Made by a program: the position numbers and the translations under genes. This document shows positions 31,899 to 40,789 of a stretch of 64,000 nucleotides of DNA, piece after piece. The stretch covers positions 124,899 to 188,898 of the forward strand of contig NZ_LMDF01000007.1 of NCBI RefSeq assembly GCF_001425745.1, in the 5' to 3' direction. The notes under the pieces are model-generated. The model was not told where the DNA came from. It ran no database searches and saw only the letters and a program-made list of their open reading frames with translations. The stretch comes from Caulobacter sp. Root343 (GTDB lineage Bacteria > Pseudomonadota > Alphaproteobacteria > Caulobacterales > Caulobacteraceae). Position 1 is the first letter of the stretch; the number at the start of each line of letters is the position of its first letter.

Positions 31899-34637
31899 AT
31901 GGTGATCGCGCAGACCTTGCGCCGTGCGACCTTGCTCGCCGGCGCTTCGACGCTCTCTTTGTTCCTGGCTTCGCCGGCGACGGCCCAGGTCGCCGCCCAG
32001 GCTCCGGCGCAGGAGACCGCGACGCTCGACGAACTGGTCGTCACGGCTCAGCGCCGCGAAGAAAAGCTGCAGGAAGTGCCGATCGCCGTGTCGGCCTTCT
32101 CCGGCGACATGCTCAGGCGCCAGAAGATCGACGGCGGCCCAAACCTGCAGCTGGCGATTCCGAACGTCACTTTCGCCAAGAGCTTCTACAGCGGCTACAA
32201 TTTTCAGATCCGCGGCATCGGCACCAAGCAGACGGCGGTCACGGGCGACACGTCCACGGGCGTGCACTTCAACGGCGCGCCGTTGACGTCCAACCGCCTG
32301 TTCGAAGCCGAGTTCTTCGATGTTGAACGGGTCGAGGTCCTGCGCGGTCCGCAAGGCACGCTCTACGGTCGCAGCGCCACCGGCGGCGCGGTCAACGTCA
32401 TCAGCGCCAAGCCCACCGGCGCGTTCGAGGGCGTGCTGCGGGCCGAGGTCAGCAACTATGACGGCCGCAAGCTGCGCGGGATGGTCAACATCCCACTGGT
32501 CGGCGACAAGCTCGACCTGCGCTTGGCCGGCGCCACCCTCAACCGCGGCGGCTTCGTCGACAACCTGGGCACGGGGGACAAGGTCGACAATCGCGACCTC
32601 TACTCCTTCCGAGCCAGCCTGCGCTGGCGGCCGACCTCGAACCTCGACGCCAACCTGGTCTGGCAGCGGTTCGAGGAGGAAGACACCCGTCTTCGCACCG
32701 GCAAGGGCCTTTGCACGCGCGACCCCGGCCCGAGCTCGGTGGGCGGCACGGCCGTCACCAGCGCCGTGGCCCGCGGCTTCCTGAGCAGCGGCTGCGCCGA
32801 CGCCTCGGTCTATAACGACGCCGCTTACGGTACGCCCAACTCCCTGGCGACGCTCTACGGCATCGTCGCCTTCAGCCGCGGCCTGGCCAGCGGCGATCTC
32901 TATGGCGGGTCCCAGCCCAAGGGGCTGGACGTGATCGACTCGAGCATGAATCCGTACTACCGGGCCAAGGAAGATGTCTTCACGCTGAACATCGCCTGGG
33001 ACATCAACGATTCCCTGCAGCTGAACTCGCTGACCTCGTACTACGACGGCGACCTGGACGCGCGTGAGGAGATGAACCGCTTCCAGGCGTCGACGCCATT
33101 CAACAGCACGGCGCTGGCGCCGGGAGGCGTCGTCAACGATCCGCAGCTGGGGCCGTCCAACCGCGTGACGGTCTCCGACCGCATCACCACCCCGTCGCGT
33201 CAGTGGAGCCAGGAGCTTCGCCTGCAATCAAGCTTCGCCGGGCCGCTGAACTTCAGCCTCGGAGCCCTGGCCCTGCGCTATGACGTGGTCCAGTCGTTCT
33301 ACATCATGTCGAACGCCTTCACCTATGGCGCGCTGGCGGCCAATGGCGGCGCGCCCTGCGCGCCGGGGGGGACGTGTGTCTACATCGATCCCAACCGGGT
33401 CCCGAGCGGCGAGGGTCACGGCAACTACCAGAGCTTCCAGCCCTACCACCTGGACTCCAACGCGCTGTTCGGCGAGCTCTACTATCAGGCGACGCCCGAT
33501 CTGAAGTTCACCGTCGGTCTGCGCTACACCGACGACAAGAAGACGCTCGACAACTACCCGGTCAAACTGTTGTCCCCGGGCAGCGGCCTTGTCCCCGGGA
33601 CGCCGCCCCATCTGGTCGCTGAGTTCAAGAAATTCACTGGACGCGCGGGCTTCGACTGGAAGCCGAACCTGGGCTTCACAAACGACACCCTGATCTATGG
33701 CTTCTACTCGCGCGGCTATAAGGGCGGCGGTCCGAACAACATCGGCCAGGTGACGACGGCGCGGCCCTTCTACGACCCGGAATACGTCAACGCCTTTGAG
33801 CTGGGGACCAAGAACACGCTGCTGGGCGGTACTCTGATCCTGAACGGCGCGGCCTTTTTCTATGACTACAAGGGCTACCAGATCTCGAAGTTCGTCAATC
33901 GGATCTCGACCACCGAGAACATCGACGCCGAGATCAAGGGCGCCGAACTGGAAGCGGTCTGGGAGCCCGTCAAGCGCTTCCGCATGAACGGCACGCTGGG
34001 CTTGCTCGACACCAAGATCAAGAACGGCGAGTCCATCGACCCGATGAACCGCACCAACCACGATCCGAGCCTGACGCTCGTCAAGACTTCGGGTGCGGCG
34101 GGCTGCGTGGCCCCAACAGCGGCCTTGGCCAATCTGTTGGCGGTTATCCAGCAGTCGCCGGGCGCCCCGACTGTCGCCGGCGTTTCGGGCAATCCCGCCG
34201 CCTTGCTGGGCGTCTGCTCGGGAACCTTCGCCACCTCCTTCGGCGTGACGCCGTCCGACGGTGTCGCGGCCAAGCTGAAGGGCAACCAGCTGCCCGGCTC
34301 GCCGCATTGGACCGCGTCCGTCGGCGCCCAGTACTCGTTCGACGTGCTGGATGGCTGGGAGGGGACCGTGCGCGGCGACTACTACCGCCAAGGCAAGTCC
34401 CAGGCCCGCGTCTTCAACTCGGCGATCGATCAGATCAAGGGCTGGGACAACGCCAACCTCTCGCTGCGCGTCGTCAATGACGAGCGCGGCCTGGAGGTGG
34501 AGGCGTACGTCAAGAACGTCTTCAACAAGCGCGCGATCAACGACGTGTTCCTGGTCGACGAGGCGCTGGCCCAGGTGGCCAACGCGGTCTTCACCGAGCC
34601 CCGCATCATCGGCGTCTCTGTCCAGAAGACCTTCTGA
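31899..34637 (+). CDS. TonB-dependent receptor of the catabolic island
   Basis: A 912-residue outer-membrane receptor with a signal peptide (1-29, ending A-T-A-Q). L-D-E-L-V-V-T-A-Q-R-R-E-E-K-L-Q-E-V-P is at ~44-62. The plug shows R-G-P-Q-G-T-L-Y-G-R-S-A-T-G-G-A-V-N, and the barrel ends S-V-Q-K-T-F. The ATG follows TTGGGGGAAACGA. This class of receptor is often linked to uptake of hydrophobic or aromatic compounds in sphingomonads and caulobacters. Its place inside the island suggests import of the pathway's substrate. Confidence 0.94.
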   Translation: MVIAQTLRRATLLAGASTLSLFLASPATAQVAAQAPAQETATLDELVVTAQRREEKLQEVPIAVSAFSGDMLRRQKIDGGPNLQLAIPNVTFAKSFYSGYNFQIRGIGTKQTAVTGDTSTGVHFNGAPLTSNRLFEAEFFDVERVEVLRGPQGTLYGRSATGGAVNVISAKPTGAFEGVLRAEVSNYDGRKLRGMVNIPLVGDKLDLRLAGATLNRGGFVDNLGTGDKVDNRDLYSFRASLRWRPTSNLDANLVWQRFEEEDTRLRTGKGLCTRDPGPSSVGGTAVTSAVARGFLSSGCADASVYNDAAYGTPNSLATLYGIVAFSRGLASGDLYGGSQPKGLDVIDSSMNPYYRAKEDVFTLNIAWDINDSLQLNSLTSYYDGDLDAREEMNRFQASTPFNSTALAPGGVVNDPQLGPSNRVTVSDRITTPSRQWSQELRLQSSFAGPLNFSLGALALRYDVVQSFYIMSNAFTYGALAANGGAPCAPGGTCVYIDPNRVPSGEGHGNYQSFQPYHLDSNALFGELYYQATPDLKFTVGLRYTDDKKTLDNYPVKLLSPGSGLVPGTPPHLVAEFKKFTGRAGFDWKPNLGFTNDTLIYGFYSRGYKGGGPNNIGQVTTARPFYDPEYVNAFELGTKNTLLGGTLILNGAAFFYDYKGYQISKFVNRISTTENIDAEIKGAELEAVWEPVKRFRMNGTLGLLDTKIKNGESIDPMNRTNHDPSLTLVKTSGAAGCVAPTAALANLLAVIQQSPGAPTVAGVSGNPAALLGVCSGTFATSFGVTPSDGVAAKLKGNQLPGSPHWTASVGAQYSFDVLDGWEGTVRGDYYRQGKSQARVFNSAIDQIKGWDNANLSLRVVNDERGLEVEAYVKNVFNKRAINDVFLVDEALAQVANAVFTEPRIIGVSVQKTF

Positions 34638-34664
34638 TCCTTCGAGGAACCGGTCCTCGCGCCT

Positions 34665-34694
34665 GGCGGCGGTCGAAAGGCCGCCGTCTTTTTT
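34665..34694 (+). terminator. Rho-independent terminator of the island TonB receptor
   Basis: GGCGGC (34665-34670) pairs with GCCGCC (34680-34685), followed by GTC and TTTTTT (34689-34694), 28 bp after the stop. Confidence 0.75.
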
Positions 34695-34701
34695 CGTGGC
34701 C

Positions 34702-34715
34702 ATCACATCGGTGAT
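34702..34715. promoter_or_regulatory. Island palindrome site 5 (probable IclR operator)
   Basis: ATCACATCGGTGAT has perfect ATCAC/GTGAT arms. It begins 7 bp after the terminator T-run and ends 122 bp before the SDR start. Confidence 0.72.
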
Positions 34716-34837
34716 GTTGCCGTCCGGGTCGGCCAAAGAGCTGGGCGGGGCGGCGAGGGCGGCTATGCCTTGTGAAGGCGCGGCTCGCGCGGGCGCCGCT
34801 GCTCGACCAGACAAGCTTCAAAACGGAGGAGGGGACG

Positions 34838-35596
34838 ATGGGTGGTCGACTAGAAGGACGGGTCGCCGTGGTGACGGGGGCTTCGAGAGGCCTGGGACGG
34901 GCGACCGCGGCCCTGCTGGCGGCCGAAGGCGCGGTCGTGGCCTTGCTGGATTTGAAGACGCACTGGGCTCAGGCCGCGGCCGACGAAATCGTCGCCGCCG
35001 GCGGCCAGGCGCTTGGCTTGGGCTGCGACGTCTCCGACCGGGAGGCCGTGATCGCGACCTTGGGTTCGATCAATGAGCAGTTCGGCCGGTTCGACATCCT
35101 GGTGAACAACGCGATGTGGAACGTCTACGAGCCGCTCGCCGACATTCGTCCCGAAAGCCTGGACCGCATGGTCGGCGTCGGCTTCTCCGGCGTGATCTGG
35201 GGCATGCAGGCGGCCGCGCCGCTGATGGCCGCCTCGGGCGGCGGTTCGATCGTCAACATCGCGTCCGTCAGCGCCTTCCTCGGCATCCCGAACGGCATCG
35301 CCTATTGCGGCGTCAAGGCGGGGGTCACGGGCCTCACCCGGGCGGCGGCCGCCGAGCTGGGGGCGGTGAATATCCGCGTCAACGCGGTGGCGCCCTCGAC
35401 GGTGGACACCGAGGGCGTACGCCGCGTGGTCTCGGAGGACCGCATCGCCAAGCGCGTCGACCAGACGCCGTTGGGACGGCTGGGCTCGGCCGACGACATC
35501 GCCAAGGCGGTCCGCTACCTGGCTTGCGAAGACAGCGACTTCGTCACCGGCCAGGTTCTCACGGTGGACGGCGGTCTGGCGACTGCCTTGGCCTAG
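34838..35596 (+). CDS. Short-chain dehydrogenase/reductase
   Basis: A 252-residue classical SDR: T-G-A-S-R-G-L-G for the nucleotide, Asp at the end of the second strand (L-L-D-L) suggesting NAD(H), N-N-A in L-V-N-N-A-M, catalytic Ser in I-A-S-V-S-A, and Y-C-G-V-K for Tyr/Lys. ATG 34838 follows GGAGGAGGGG; upstream in-frame codons are not needed. It may oxidise a ring alcohol to the ketone used by the monooxygenases, or act later on a hydroxyacyl-CoA. It meets the acyl-CoA dehydrogenase gene tail to tail with only 3 bp between. Confidence 0.92.
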   Translation: MGGRLEGRVAVVTGASRGLGRATAALLAAEGAVVALLDLKTHWAQAAADEIVAAGGQALGLGCDVSDREAVIATLGSINEQFGRFDILVNNAMWNVYEPLADIRPESLDRMVGVGFSGVIWGMQAAAPLMAASGGGSIVNIASVSAFLGIPNGIAYCGVKAGVTGLTRAAAAELGAVNIRVNAVAPSTVDTEGVRRVVSEDRIAKRVDQTPLGRLGSADDIAKAVRYLACEDSDFVTGQVLTVDGGLATALA

Positions 35597-35599
35597 CGG

Positions 35600-36748
35600 C
35601 TAAGCCGCGACCGCGCCGGGCTTGAGGCTTTTCGCCAGCTCGGCGCGGTGGTGGTCCGCATTGCCGAACGCCATGTCGATCATGATCAGGCGCTTGAGGT
35701 AGTGGGCGACGGCCAGTTCTTCGGTGAAGCCGACGCCGCCATGAAGCTGCACGGCCTGACGGCCGACATAGAGACTGGTCTGGCCAACGCGAGCCTTGGC
35801 CGCGGCGATCACCTTCCGGCGTCGGGCGGCGTCGCCCGACAGGGCGATCGTCGCCAGATACATCATCGACCGTGCTTCCTCGCAGGCGATCGCCATGTCG
35901 ACGGCGCGGTGCTGAAGCGCCTGGAACGACCCCAGGGTCTGGCCGAACTGCTTGCGGGTCTTCAGGTATTCCAGGGTCATTTCGTGGACCGCGTCCATCG
36001 CGCCCACCGCTTCGGCCAGCCGCGCGACGAGGCCATGGTCCACGGCCTTGCGAAGCAGGCCAAAGCCTTCGCCCAGATCTCCAATCAGGTTCTCGCCCGG
36101 CACGACCACGCTATCGAGCTTGAGGCTGGCGTTGTGGCGATTGTCCATCGCGCGGCCGCGCACGACCGTCAGTCCTTCGGCCTTGGCCGGCGCCAGGAAC
36201 AGACTGACGCCAGCCTCGTCGTCGTCCGCTCCGGCTGTTCGCGCCGGAACGATGAACCAGTCGGCCACGCCGCCGTCGAGCGCGTGGCTCTTTTCGCCGG
36301 TGAGACGATAGCCGCCGTCGACGACCTCCGCGCGCGTGGTGATCCGGTTGAGATCGAACCGGCCCGCCGGTTCGGCGTCGGCCAGGCTGACCACGACCCC
36401 ACCTTCGACGAGGCCGGACAGGAGGCGCGCACGCACCGCGTCCGTCGCCGCGCCCAGCAGCACCGGCGCGATCACACACGCGGACACAAAGGGCTCGAGC
36501 ATCAGGTAACGGCCGAACGCCTCGGCCACGACCATGGTCTCGAAGGGGCCGGCGCCGAGGCCGCCGTCGTCCTCCGGCACCGTCAGCGCCAACCAGCCGA
36601 GATCGGCCATGCGCCGCCAGCTCGCCGCGTCGTAGGCCTCGCCGCGCGCGACCCGAGCACGCCAGGCGGTCAAGTCCCCATGGTCGGCGCCGTAGCGCCA
36701 GGCGCTGTCCTTCAGGAGCCGCTGCTCTTCGGAAAGGTCGAAATTCAT
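35600..36748 (-). CDS. Acyl-CoA dehydrogenase-family protein, subunit-like (C-terminal Q-L-H-G-G type)
   Basis: A 382-residue acyl-CoA dehydrogenase. FAD contacts include R-K-Q-F-G-Q-T-L-G-S-F-Q (~265-276) and the C-terminal Q-L-H-G-G-V-G-F-T-E-E. The usual substrate-side S-E-P-x-A-G-S-D motif is replaced by A-D-A-E-P-A-G. The pairing with the next gene (7 bp apart, same operon) resembles the two-gene alpha2beta2 acyl-CoA dehydrogenases of steroid side-chain degradation, where each subunit gives only part of the active site. It is the third gene of the SMP-30 operon. ATG 36748 follows GAGG. Confidence 0.9.
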   Translation of the reverse strand: MNFDLSEEQRLLKDSAWRYGADHGDLTAWRARVARGEAYDAASWRRMADLGWLALTVPEDDGGLGAGPFETMVVAEAFGRYLMLEPFVSACVIAPVLLGAATDAVRARLLSGLVEGGVVVSLADAEPAGRFDLNRITTRAEVVDGGYRLTGEKSHALDGGVADWFIVPARTAGADDDEAGVSLFLAPAKAEGLTVVRGRAMDNRHNASLKLDSVVVPGENLIGDLGEGFGLLRKAVDHGLVARLAEAVGAMDAVHEMTLEYLKTRKQFGQTLGSFQALQHRAVDMAIACEEARSMMYLATIALSGDAARRRKVIAAAKARVGQTSLYVGRQAVQLHGGVGFTEELAVAHYLKRLIMIDMAFGNADHHRAELAKSLKPGAVAA

Positions 36749-36755
36749 GGGGACC

Positions 36756-37928
36756 TCAGAGACCTAGCGCCCGCCGGGCGATGATGTTGCGTTGGATTTC
36801 GTTGGAGCCGCCGTAGATGCTGGTGACGCGGGAATAGACCATCCCCTTGGCCGGCCAGGCTTCGGGCGTCTCAGCAGGATCCAGTGCGGCGAATGCCATG
36901 GCGCCGTATCCCTGAAGCTCGACCCAGTATTCGGTGATCTGCTGCAGGAGCTCGGACCAGCGGATCTTGATCATCGAGGCCCGGGGACCGGAGTCCTGCC
37001 CCGACGCGGCCTCGGCCATGGTGCGCATGACCATCGCCTCCAGGGCCATGACTTCCAGTTCAAACTGGGCCAGGCGGTCGGCGACGCGTGGATCATCGGC
37101 CAGGCGCGCGCCGCCAACGATGGTCTCGGCCGCGGCCTGGCGGGCCCCACGCAACTGCTGGGCCAGGCGGGTCGTGGTGGCGGCGGTGACGCCCCGCTCG
37201 CGGTCGAGCAGGACCTTGCCGTAGCTCCAGCCCTTGCCTTCCTCGCCCAGCAGGGCCGAGCCCGGCACGCGCACGTCGTCGAGGAACACCTCGTTGGTGT
37301 GATGGATCTCGTCCATGGTGATGACCGGGCGGATGGTGACGCCCGGCGTGTCGAGGTCGATCAGGAACAGCGAGATGCCAGCCTGTTTGCGCGCGTCCGG
37401 ATCCGTCCGCGCCAGCAGGAACATCCGGTTGGCTACATGGGCGTAGCTCGTCCAGGCCTTCTGGCCGGAGATCACGTAGTCGTCGCCGTCGCGAACCGCC
37501 CGGGTCGACAGCGAGGCCAGGTCCGAGCCCGCGTTCGGCTCGGAATAGCCCTGACACCACCAGTCGTCGCCCGAGACGATCGCCGGCAGGTATCTGGCCT
37601 TCTGCGCCTCGCTGCCGAACGTGAAGATGATCGGGCCGATCAGTTCGAGGCCCTGGTGAAATTGGACGGGCGCGTCGGCGCGCGAGGCTTCCGTCTCGAA
37701 GATATAGAGCTGGGTCGGGTCCCAGCCGGCGCCGCCGTATTCTTTCGGCCATGACGGCGCGCCCCATCCGCGGGCGTGCAGCAGGCGCTGCCACCGGGTG
37801 AACTCCTCCGGCTCGAGCCGCATGCCGGCGCGCACGCGAGACTTGAAGGACTCGGGCGTGTTCTCGGCGAAGAAGGCGCGCACGTCCTCGCGGAAGGCGA
37901 GCTGCTCCGGGGTCAGGTCAAGGTTCAT
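36756..37928 (-). CDS. Acyl-CoA dehydrogenase
   Basis: A 390-residue acyl-CoA dehydrogenase with the FAD/substrate motif Y-S-E-P-N-A-G-S-D-L (~128-137) and W-T-S-Y-A. The C-terminal motif is Y-G-G-S-N-E-I-Q-R-N; the position where short-chain enzymes carry the catalytic Glu (Y-E-G-T) is Gly here. The base must come from another site, as in other long-chain and steroid-type members. It is probably the partner of the neighbouring 382-residue protein in a heteromeric enzyme that makes the 2,3-double bond. It sits 13 bp after the SMP-30 gene. Confidence 0.92.
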   Translation of the reverse strand: MNLDLTPEQLAFREDVRAFFAENTPESFKSRVRAGMRLEPEEFTRWQRLLHARGWGAPSWPKEYGGAGWDPTQLYIFETEASRADAPVQFHQGLELIGPIIFTFGSEAQKARYLPAIVSGDDWWCQGYSEPNAGSDLASLSTRAVRDGDDYVISGQKAWTSYAHVANRMFLLARTDPDARKQAGISLFLIDLDTPGVTIRPVITMDEIHHTNEVFLDDVRVPGSALLGEEGKGWSYGKVLLDRERGVTAATTTRLAQQLRGARQAAAETIVGGARLADDPRVADRLAQFELEVMALEAMVMRTMAEAASGQDSGPRASMIKIRWSELLQQITEYWVELQGYGAMAFAALDPAETPEAWPAKGMVYSRVTSIYGGSNEIQRNIIARRALGL

Positions 37929-37941
37929 GGTCTACCGCGGG

Positions 37942-38823
37942 TCAGAGGAAACAGCGCGCCTCGGCGATGCCGCGCACGCCAAGGCCATGAAAGGCCAGAA
38001 GCCGGCCGGAAGCATCGACGTCGCTCTTGAGGCGGCCGCCGCTGTCGGAGATCGAGGTGACGTAGAGGATGTCGAGATCCTCGCCGCCAAACGCCGGGCA
38101 CGAGGACAGCGGGGCGGGGCTTGCGACGACACGGTCCAGCCGCCCTTGCGGTGAGATGCGGACGAGCTTCTGGGCCTGGACGAGCGCGAGCCAGATGAAG
38201 CCCTCGGCGTCGACCGTGGCCCCGTCGGGAGCGCTTCCGAAGCCGCCGGTCTCGAAGAGATCGCGCTTGTCGCCCAAGGCGCCGGTCTTGGTGTCGTAGC
38301 TGAACGCCCACAGCATGTGTCGCAGGCTGTCGGCGAAATAGAGCGTCGCGCCGTCCGGGCTGAAACAGGTGCTGTTGGAGATTTCCAGCGGATCGGTGGG
38401 CAGGATCTCCCAGGCCCCCCCGGCGGAGAAGCGGTAGAGCTTGCCGACCCGACCCGCGTCGGGACGCGTGGCCATGGTCCCGGTCACGAACCGGCCTTGA
38501 CGATCGGCCTTGCCGTCGTTGAAGCGTTCGTTTGGGGCGAGGGTCTTCGGCAGGGCGATCGGCGTGAACGCCCCCGTGTCGGGCTGGACCCGATAGACGC
38601 CGTCGGTCAGGCCCGCGATCAATTCGCCGGGCCGGCCCAAGACGATACTTCCGATCATCTGGGGCGCGGGGATCTGAGATTGCTCACCAGTCGCCGGATC
38701 GTACCGCCAGAGCGACGGGGCGACGCTGTCGACCCAGTAGAGCAGGCGCGCCTCGCCATCCCAAACCGGCGACTCGCCCAATCGGCAGCGCTCCTTGCCG
38801 ACGATCTCCACGGTGAACGTCAT
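37942..38823 (-). CDS. SMP-30/gluconolactonase-family hydrolase
   Basis: A 293-residue six-bladed beta-propeller of the SMP-30/regucalcin family. Expected metal-ligand regions are present: G-E-S-P-V-W (Glu near residue 17), N-E-R-F-N-D-G-K-A-D (~97-106) and S-P-D-G (~150). Members hydrolyse lactones with a divalent metal ion. Next to two Baeyer-Villiger enzymes, opening of the lactone product is the natural role. ATG 38823 follows AGGAGG; an upstream in-frame start would run across palindrome site 6. It is the first gene of an operon with both acyl-CoA dehydrogenases. Confidence 0.92.
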   Translation of the reverse strand: MTFTVEIVGKERCRLGESPVWDGEARLLYWVDSVAPSLWRYDPATGEQSQIPAPQMIGSIVLGRPGELIAGLTDGVYRVQPDTGAFTPIALPKTLAPNERFNDGKADRQGRFVTGTMATRPDAGRVGKLYRFSAGGAWEILPTDPLEISNSTCFSPDGATLYFADSLRHMLWAFSYDTKTGALGDKRDLFETGGFGSAPDGATVDAEGFIWLALVQAQKLVRISPQGRLDRVVASPAPLSSCPAFGGEDLDILYVTSISDSGGRLKSDVDASGRLLAFHGLGVRGIAEARCFL

Positions 38824-38896
38824 GACGCTTCCTCCTGGAGACACCAAACCCCATGCCACGGTCTCACCGTTCACGCGTGCGGCGGCTCCGGCGCTA

Positions 38897-38910
38897 ATCA
38901 CATGGGTGAT
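38897..38910. promoter_or_regulatory. Island palindrome site 6 (probable IclR operator)
   Basis: ATCACATGGGTGAT, perfect arms, 73 bp upstream of the SMP-30 start on the minus strand. Confidence 0.75.
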
Positions 38911-38984
38911 AAGATTCCAGCGAGGCTTCCGATCGTCTGACGGCGGAGGGCGAACACATCAGGGTTCGCATCGAGGCCGCGCGC

Positions 38985-38998
38985 ATCACCCACGTGAT
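38985..38998. promoter_or_regulatory. Island palindrome site 7 (probable IclR operator)
   Basis: ATCACCCACGTGAT (reverse complement ATCACGTGGGTGAT), perfect arms, 80 bp upstream of ligase 2. Sites 6 and 7 share one divergent gap, one for each gene. Confidence 0.75.
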
Positions 38999-39078
38999 TT
39001 GTCAGCGTCGCCGGTCGTCCAAGGCCGCTCGTCCCCGGCTGGCCCATAGCTTTCGGGAAAGAGACCCGGGAGGCCGCC

Positions 39079-40683
39079 GTGAACTGGAACTATGGAGACA
39101 TCCTCGACGCGGTCGCGCGCGTCGTGCCGCCGGAACGGCCCGCCCTGATCTGGCGCGACACCGTGGTGACCTGGGACGAATTCGACCGTCGCACCAACAA
39201 CCTGGCTAAGGCGCTGGTCGATCTTGGCTTGGAGCCGGACGCGCGGGTGGGCATCCTGTGCCGCAACCACCCCGCCTACATGGAATTCCTCGTCGCCGGC
39301 GTGAAGGCGCGCCTGCTGACGGTCAATCTCAACTACCGCTACACGGCCGACGAGATCGCCTACGTGCTCAACGACTGCGGCGCGGCGGCGCTCTTCTACC
39401 AGTCGGACTTCGACGCGCTGCTGGAGCCGCTGCAGGTCCGACTGCCCTGCGTTCGCGCCTGGGTGCGGATCGAAGGCGAGCGATCCCCACAAGCCGCGCC
39501 CGAGGGGGTTCTCTCCTACGAGACCTTGGTGCGAACCGGCGACGGCCAGCCGCTGGCCATCACGCGTTCTCCCGACGACGGCTACCTGCTTTATACCGGC
39601 GGCACCACGGGCAAGCCCAAGGGCGTCCACTGGCCGACCGGCCAGGCGCGCCGCGTCCAGCTGGAGTCACCGCTGATCGCGCGCGTGCCGCTTTCCATGG
39701 AGGAACACGCCGAGATCGTGCGCGCCACGGCCGCGCCCAGCCGCATCGTTCCGGCCTGTCCGCTGATGCACGGCTCCGGCAGCAACGCGGCGATGGGCGA
39801 TCTGCTCAATGGCGGGACGGCGATCATCCTGTCCAGCGACAGATTCGACGCCCACGACCTCTGGCGCGAGGTCGATAAGCACCGCGCCACCCGCATCGCC
39901 ATCGTCGGAGACGTCTTCGCCAAGCCGATGCTCAAGGCCCTGGAAGCCGCGCCCGGCGCCTACGACCTTTCCAGCCTGAAGGCCATCAGTTCGGCGGGCC
40001 TGACCTGGTCCAAGGAGATCAAGGACGGCCTGCTGCGCCAGCTGCCCCACATCACGCTCGTCGACATCCTGGGGGCCTCCGAGGCGTCCGGGTTCGGCTA
40101 TTCGATCGCCAAGGCGGGCCATGTCCCAGAGACCGGCGTGTTCGACGCGGCCGCCCTGACGGTCCTGATCGATCCGGACACCGGAGCGGTGATGCCCAAG
40201 GATCGACCATCGGAAGGCTTCATCGCGCGGAGCGGGCCCATGGCGCTGGGCTATTTCGGCGACCCGGAGAAGACCGCCGCCACCTACTGCATGATCGACG
40301 GCGTCCGCTACGCCGCGCCGGGCGACTTCGCCCGCTGGATGCCGCCCAACCAGTTCACCCTGATCGGTCGCGGCAACTTGTCGATCAACACCGGCGGCGA
40401 GAAGGTGTTCCCGGAAGAGGTCGAGGAGGCCCTGAAGCTGCAGCCGGGCGTCGGCGACGTGCTGGTCGTGGGTCAGCCGGACGAGACATGGGGCAAGATC
40501 GTCGTGGCGATCCTCAAGCCAGACGGCGCGTTCGACGAGGCCCGCGTGAGAGCGGGCTTGGCTCACACCCTCTCCAGCTACAAGCACCCCAAGCGTTTCA
40601 TCCTGGTGGACACCGTGCCGCGGCACGAGAGCGGCAAGGCCGACTATCGCACCGCCACCGCGATCGCGGCCGAGGCCTCCTGA
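39079..40683 (+). CDS. AMP-forming acyl-CoA ligase, ligase 2
   Basis: A 534-residue ANL-superfamily enzyme, clearly different from ligase 1. The adenylate loop is Y-T-G-G-T-T-G-K-P-K-G (~171-181) and the motif normally reading G-x-T-E is G-A-S-E-A-S. The hinge region is L-I-G-R-G-N-L-S-I-N-T-G-G-E-K-V, with G-R-G-N replacing the usual G-R-x-D/K. The catalytic Lys is in H-E-S-G-K-A-D-Y-R. The GTG start follows GGGAGGCC. It is divergent from the SMP-30 operon. It probably activates a second acid intermediate of the pathway. Confidence 0.92.
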   Translation: MNWNYGDILDAVARVVPPERPALIWRDTVVTWDEFDRRTNNLAKALVDLGLEPDARVGILCRNHPAYMEFLVAGVKARLLTVNLNYRYTADEIAYVLNDCGAAALFYQSDFDALLEPLQVRLPCVRAWVRIEGERSPQAAPEGVLSYETLVRTGDGQPLAITRSPDDGYLLYTGGTTGKPKGVHWPTGQARRVQLESPLIARVPLSMEEHAEIVRATAAPSRIVPACPLMHGSGSNAAMGDLLNGGTAIILSSDRFDAHDLWREVDKHRATRIAIVGDVFAKPMLKALEAAPGAYDLSSLKAISSAGLTWSKEIKDGLLRQLPHITLVDILGASEASGFGYSIAKAGHVPETGVFDAAALTVLIDPDTGAVMPKDRPSEGFIARSGPMALGYFGDPEKTAATYCMIDGVRYAAPGDFARWMPPNQFTLIGRGNLSINTGGEKVFPEEVEEALKLQPGVGDVLVVGQPDETWGKIVVAILKPDGAFDEARVRAGLAHTLSSYKHPKRFILVDTVPRHESGKADYRTATAIAAEAS

Positions 40684-40694
40684 TCCGGTCAACA

Positions 40695-40708
40695 GACACA
40701 TCCGTGAT
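40695..40708. promoter_or_regulatory. Island palindrome site 8 (probable IclR operator)
   Basis: GACACATCCGTGAT differs from the consensus at the first two bases only. It lies 81 bp upstream of the second Baeyer-Villiger monooxygenase and 11 bp after the ligase 2 stop. Confidence 0.62.
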
Positions 40709-40789
40709 GTTCGCGCTCCGTCGGCGCTCTTGCTGGTCGGGCGGGGGCGGGGGCGACGACACAGGCAATGGTTCCTCAGGGAGATCGCC

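Noticed and set aside
31635..31905. Short open frames in the IclR/TonB receptor gap
   Set aside because: No ribosome sites, atypical composition, and they overlap regulatory repeats.
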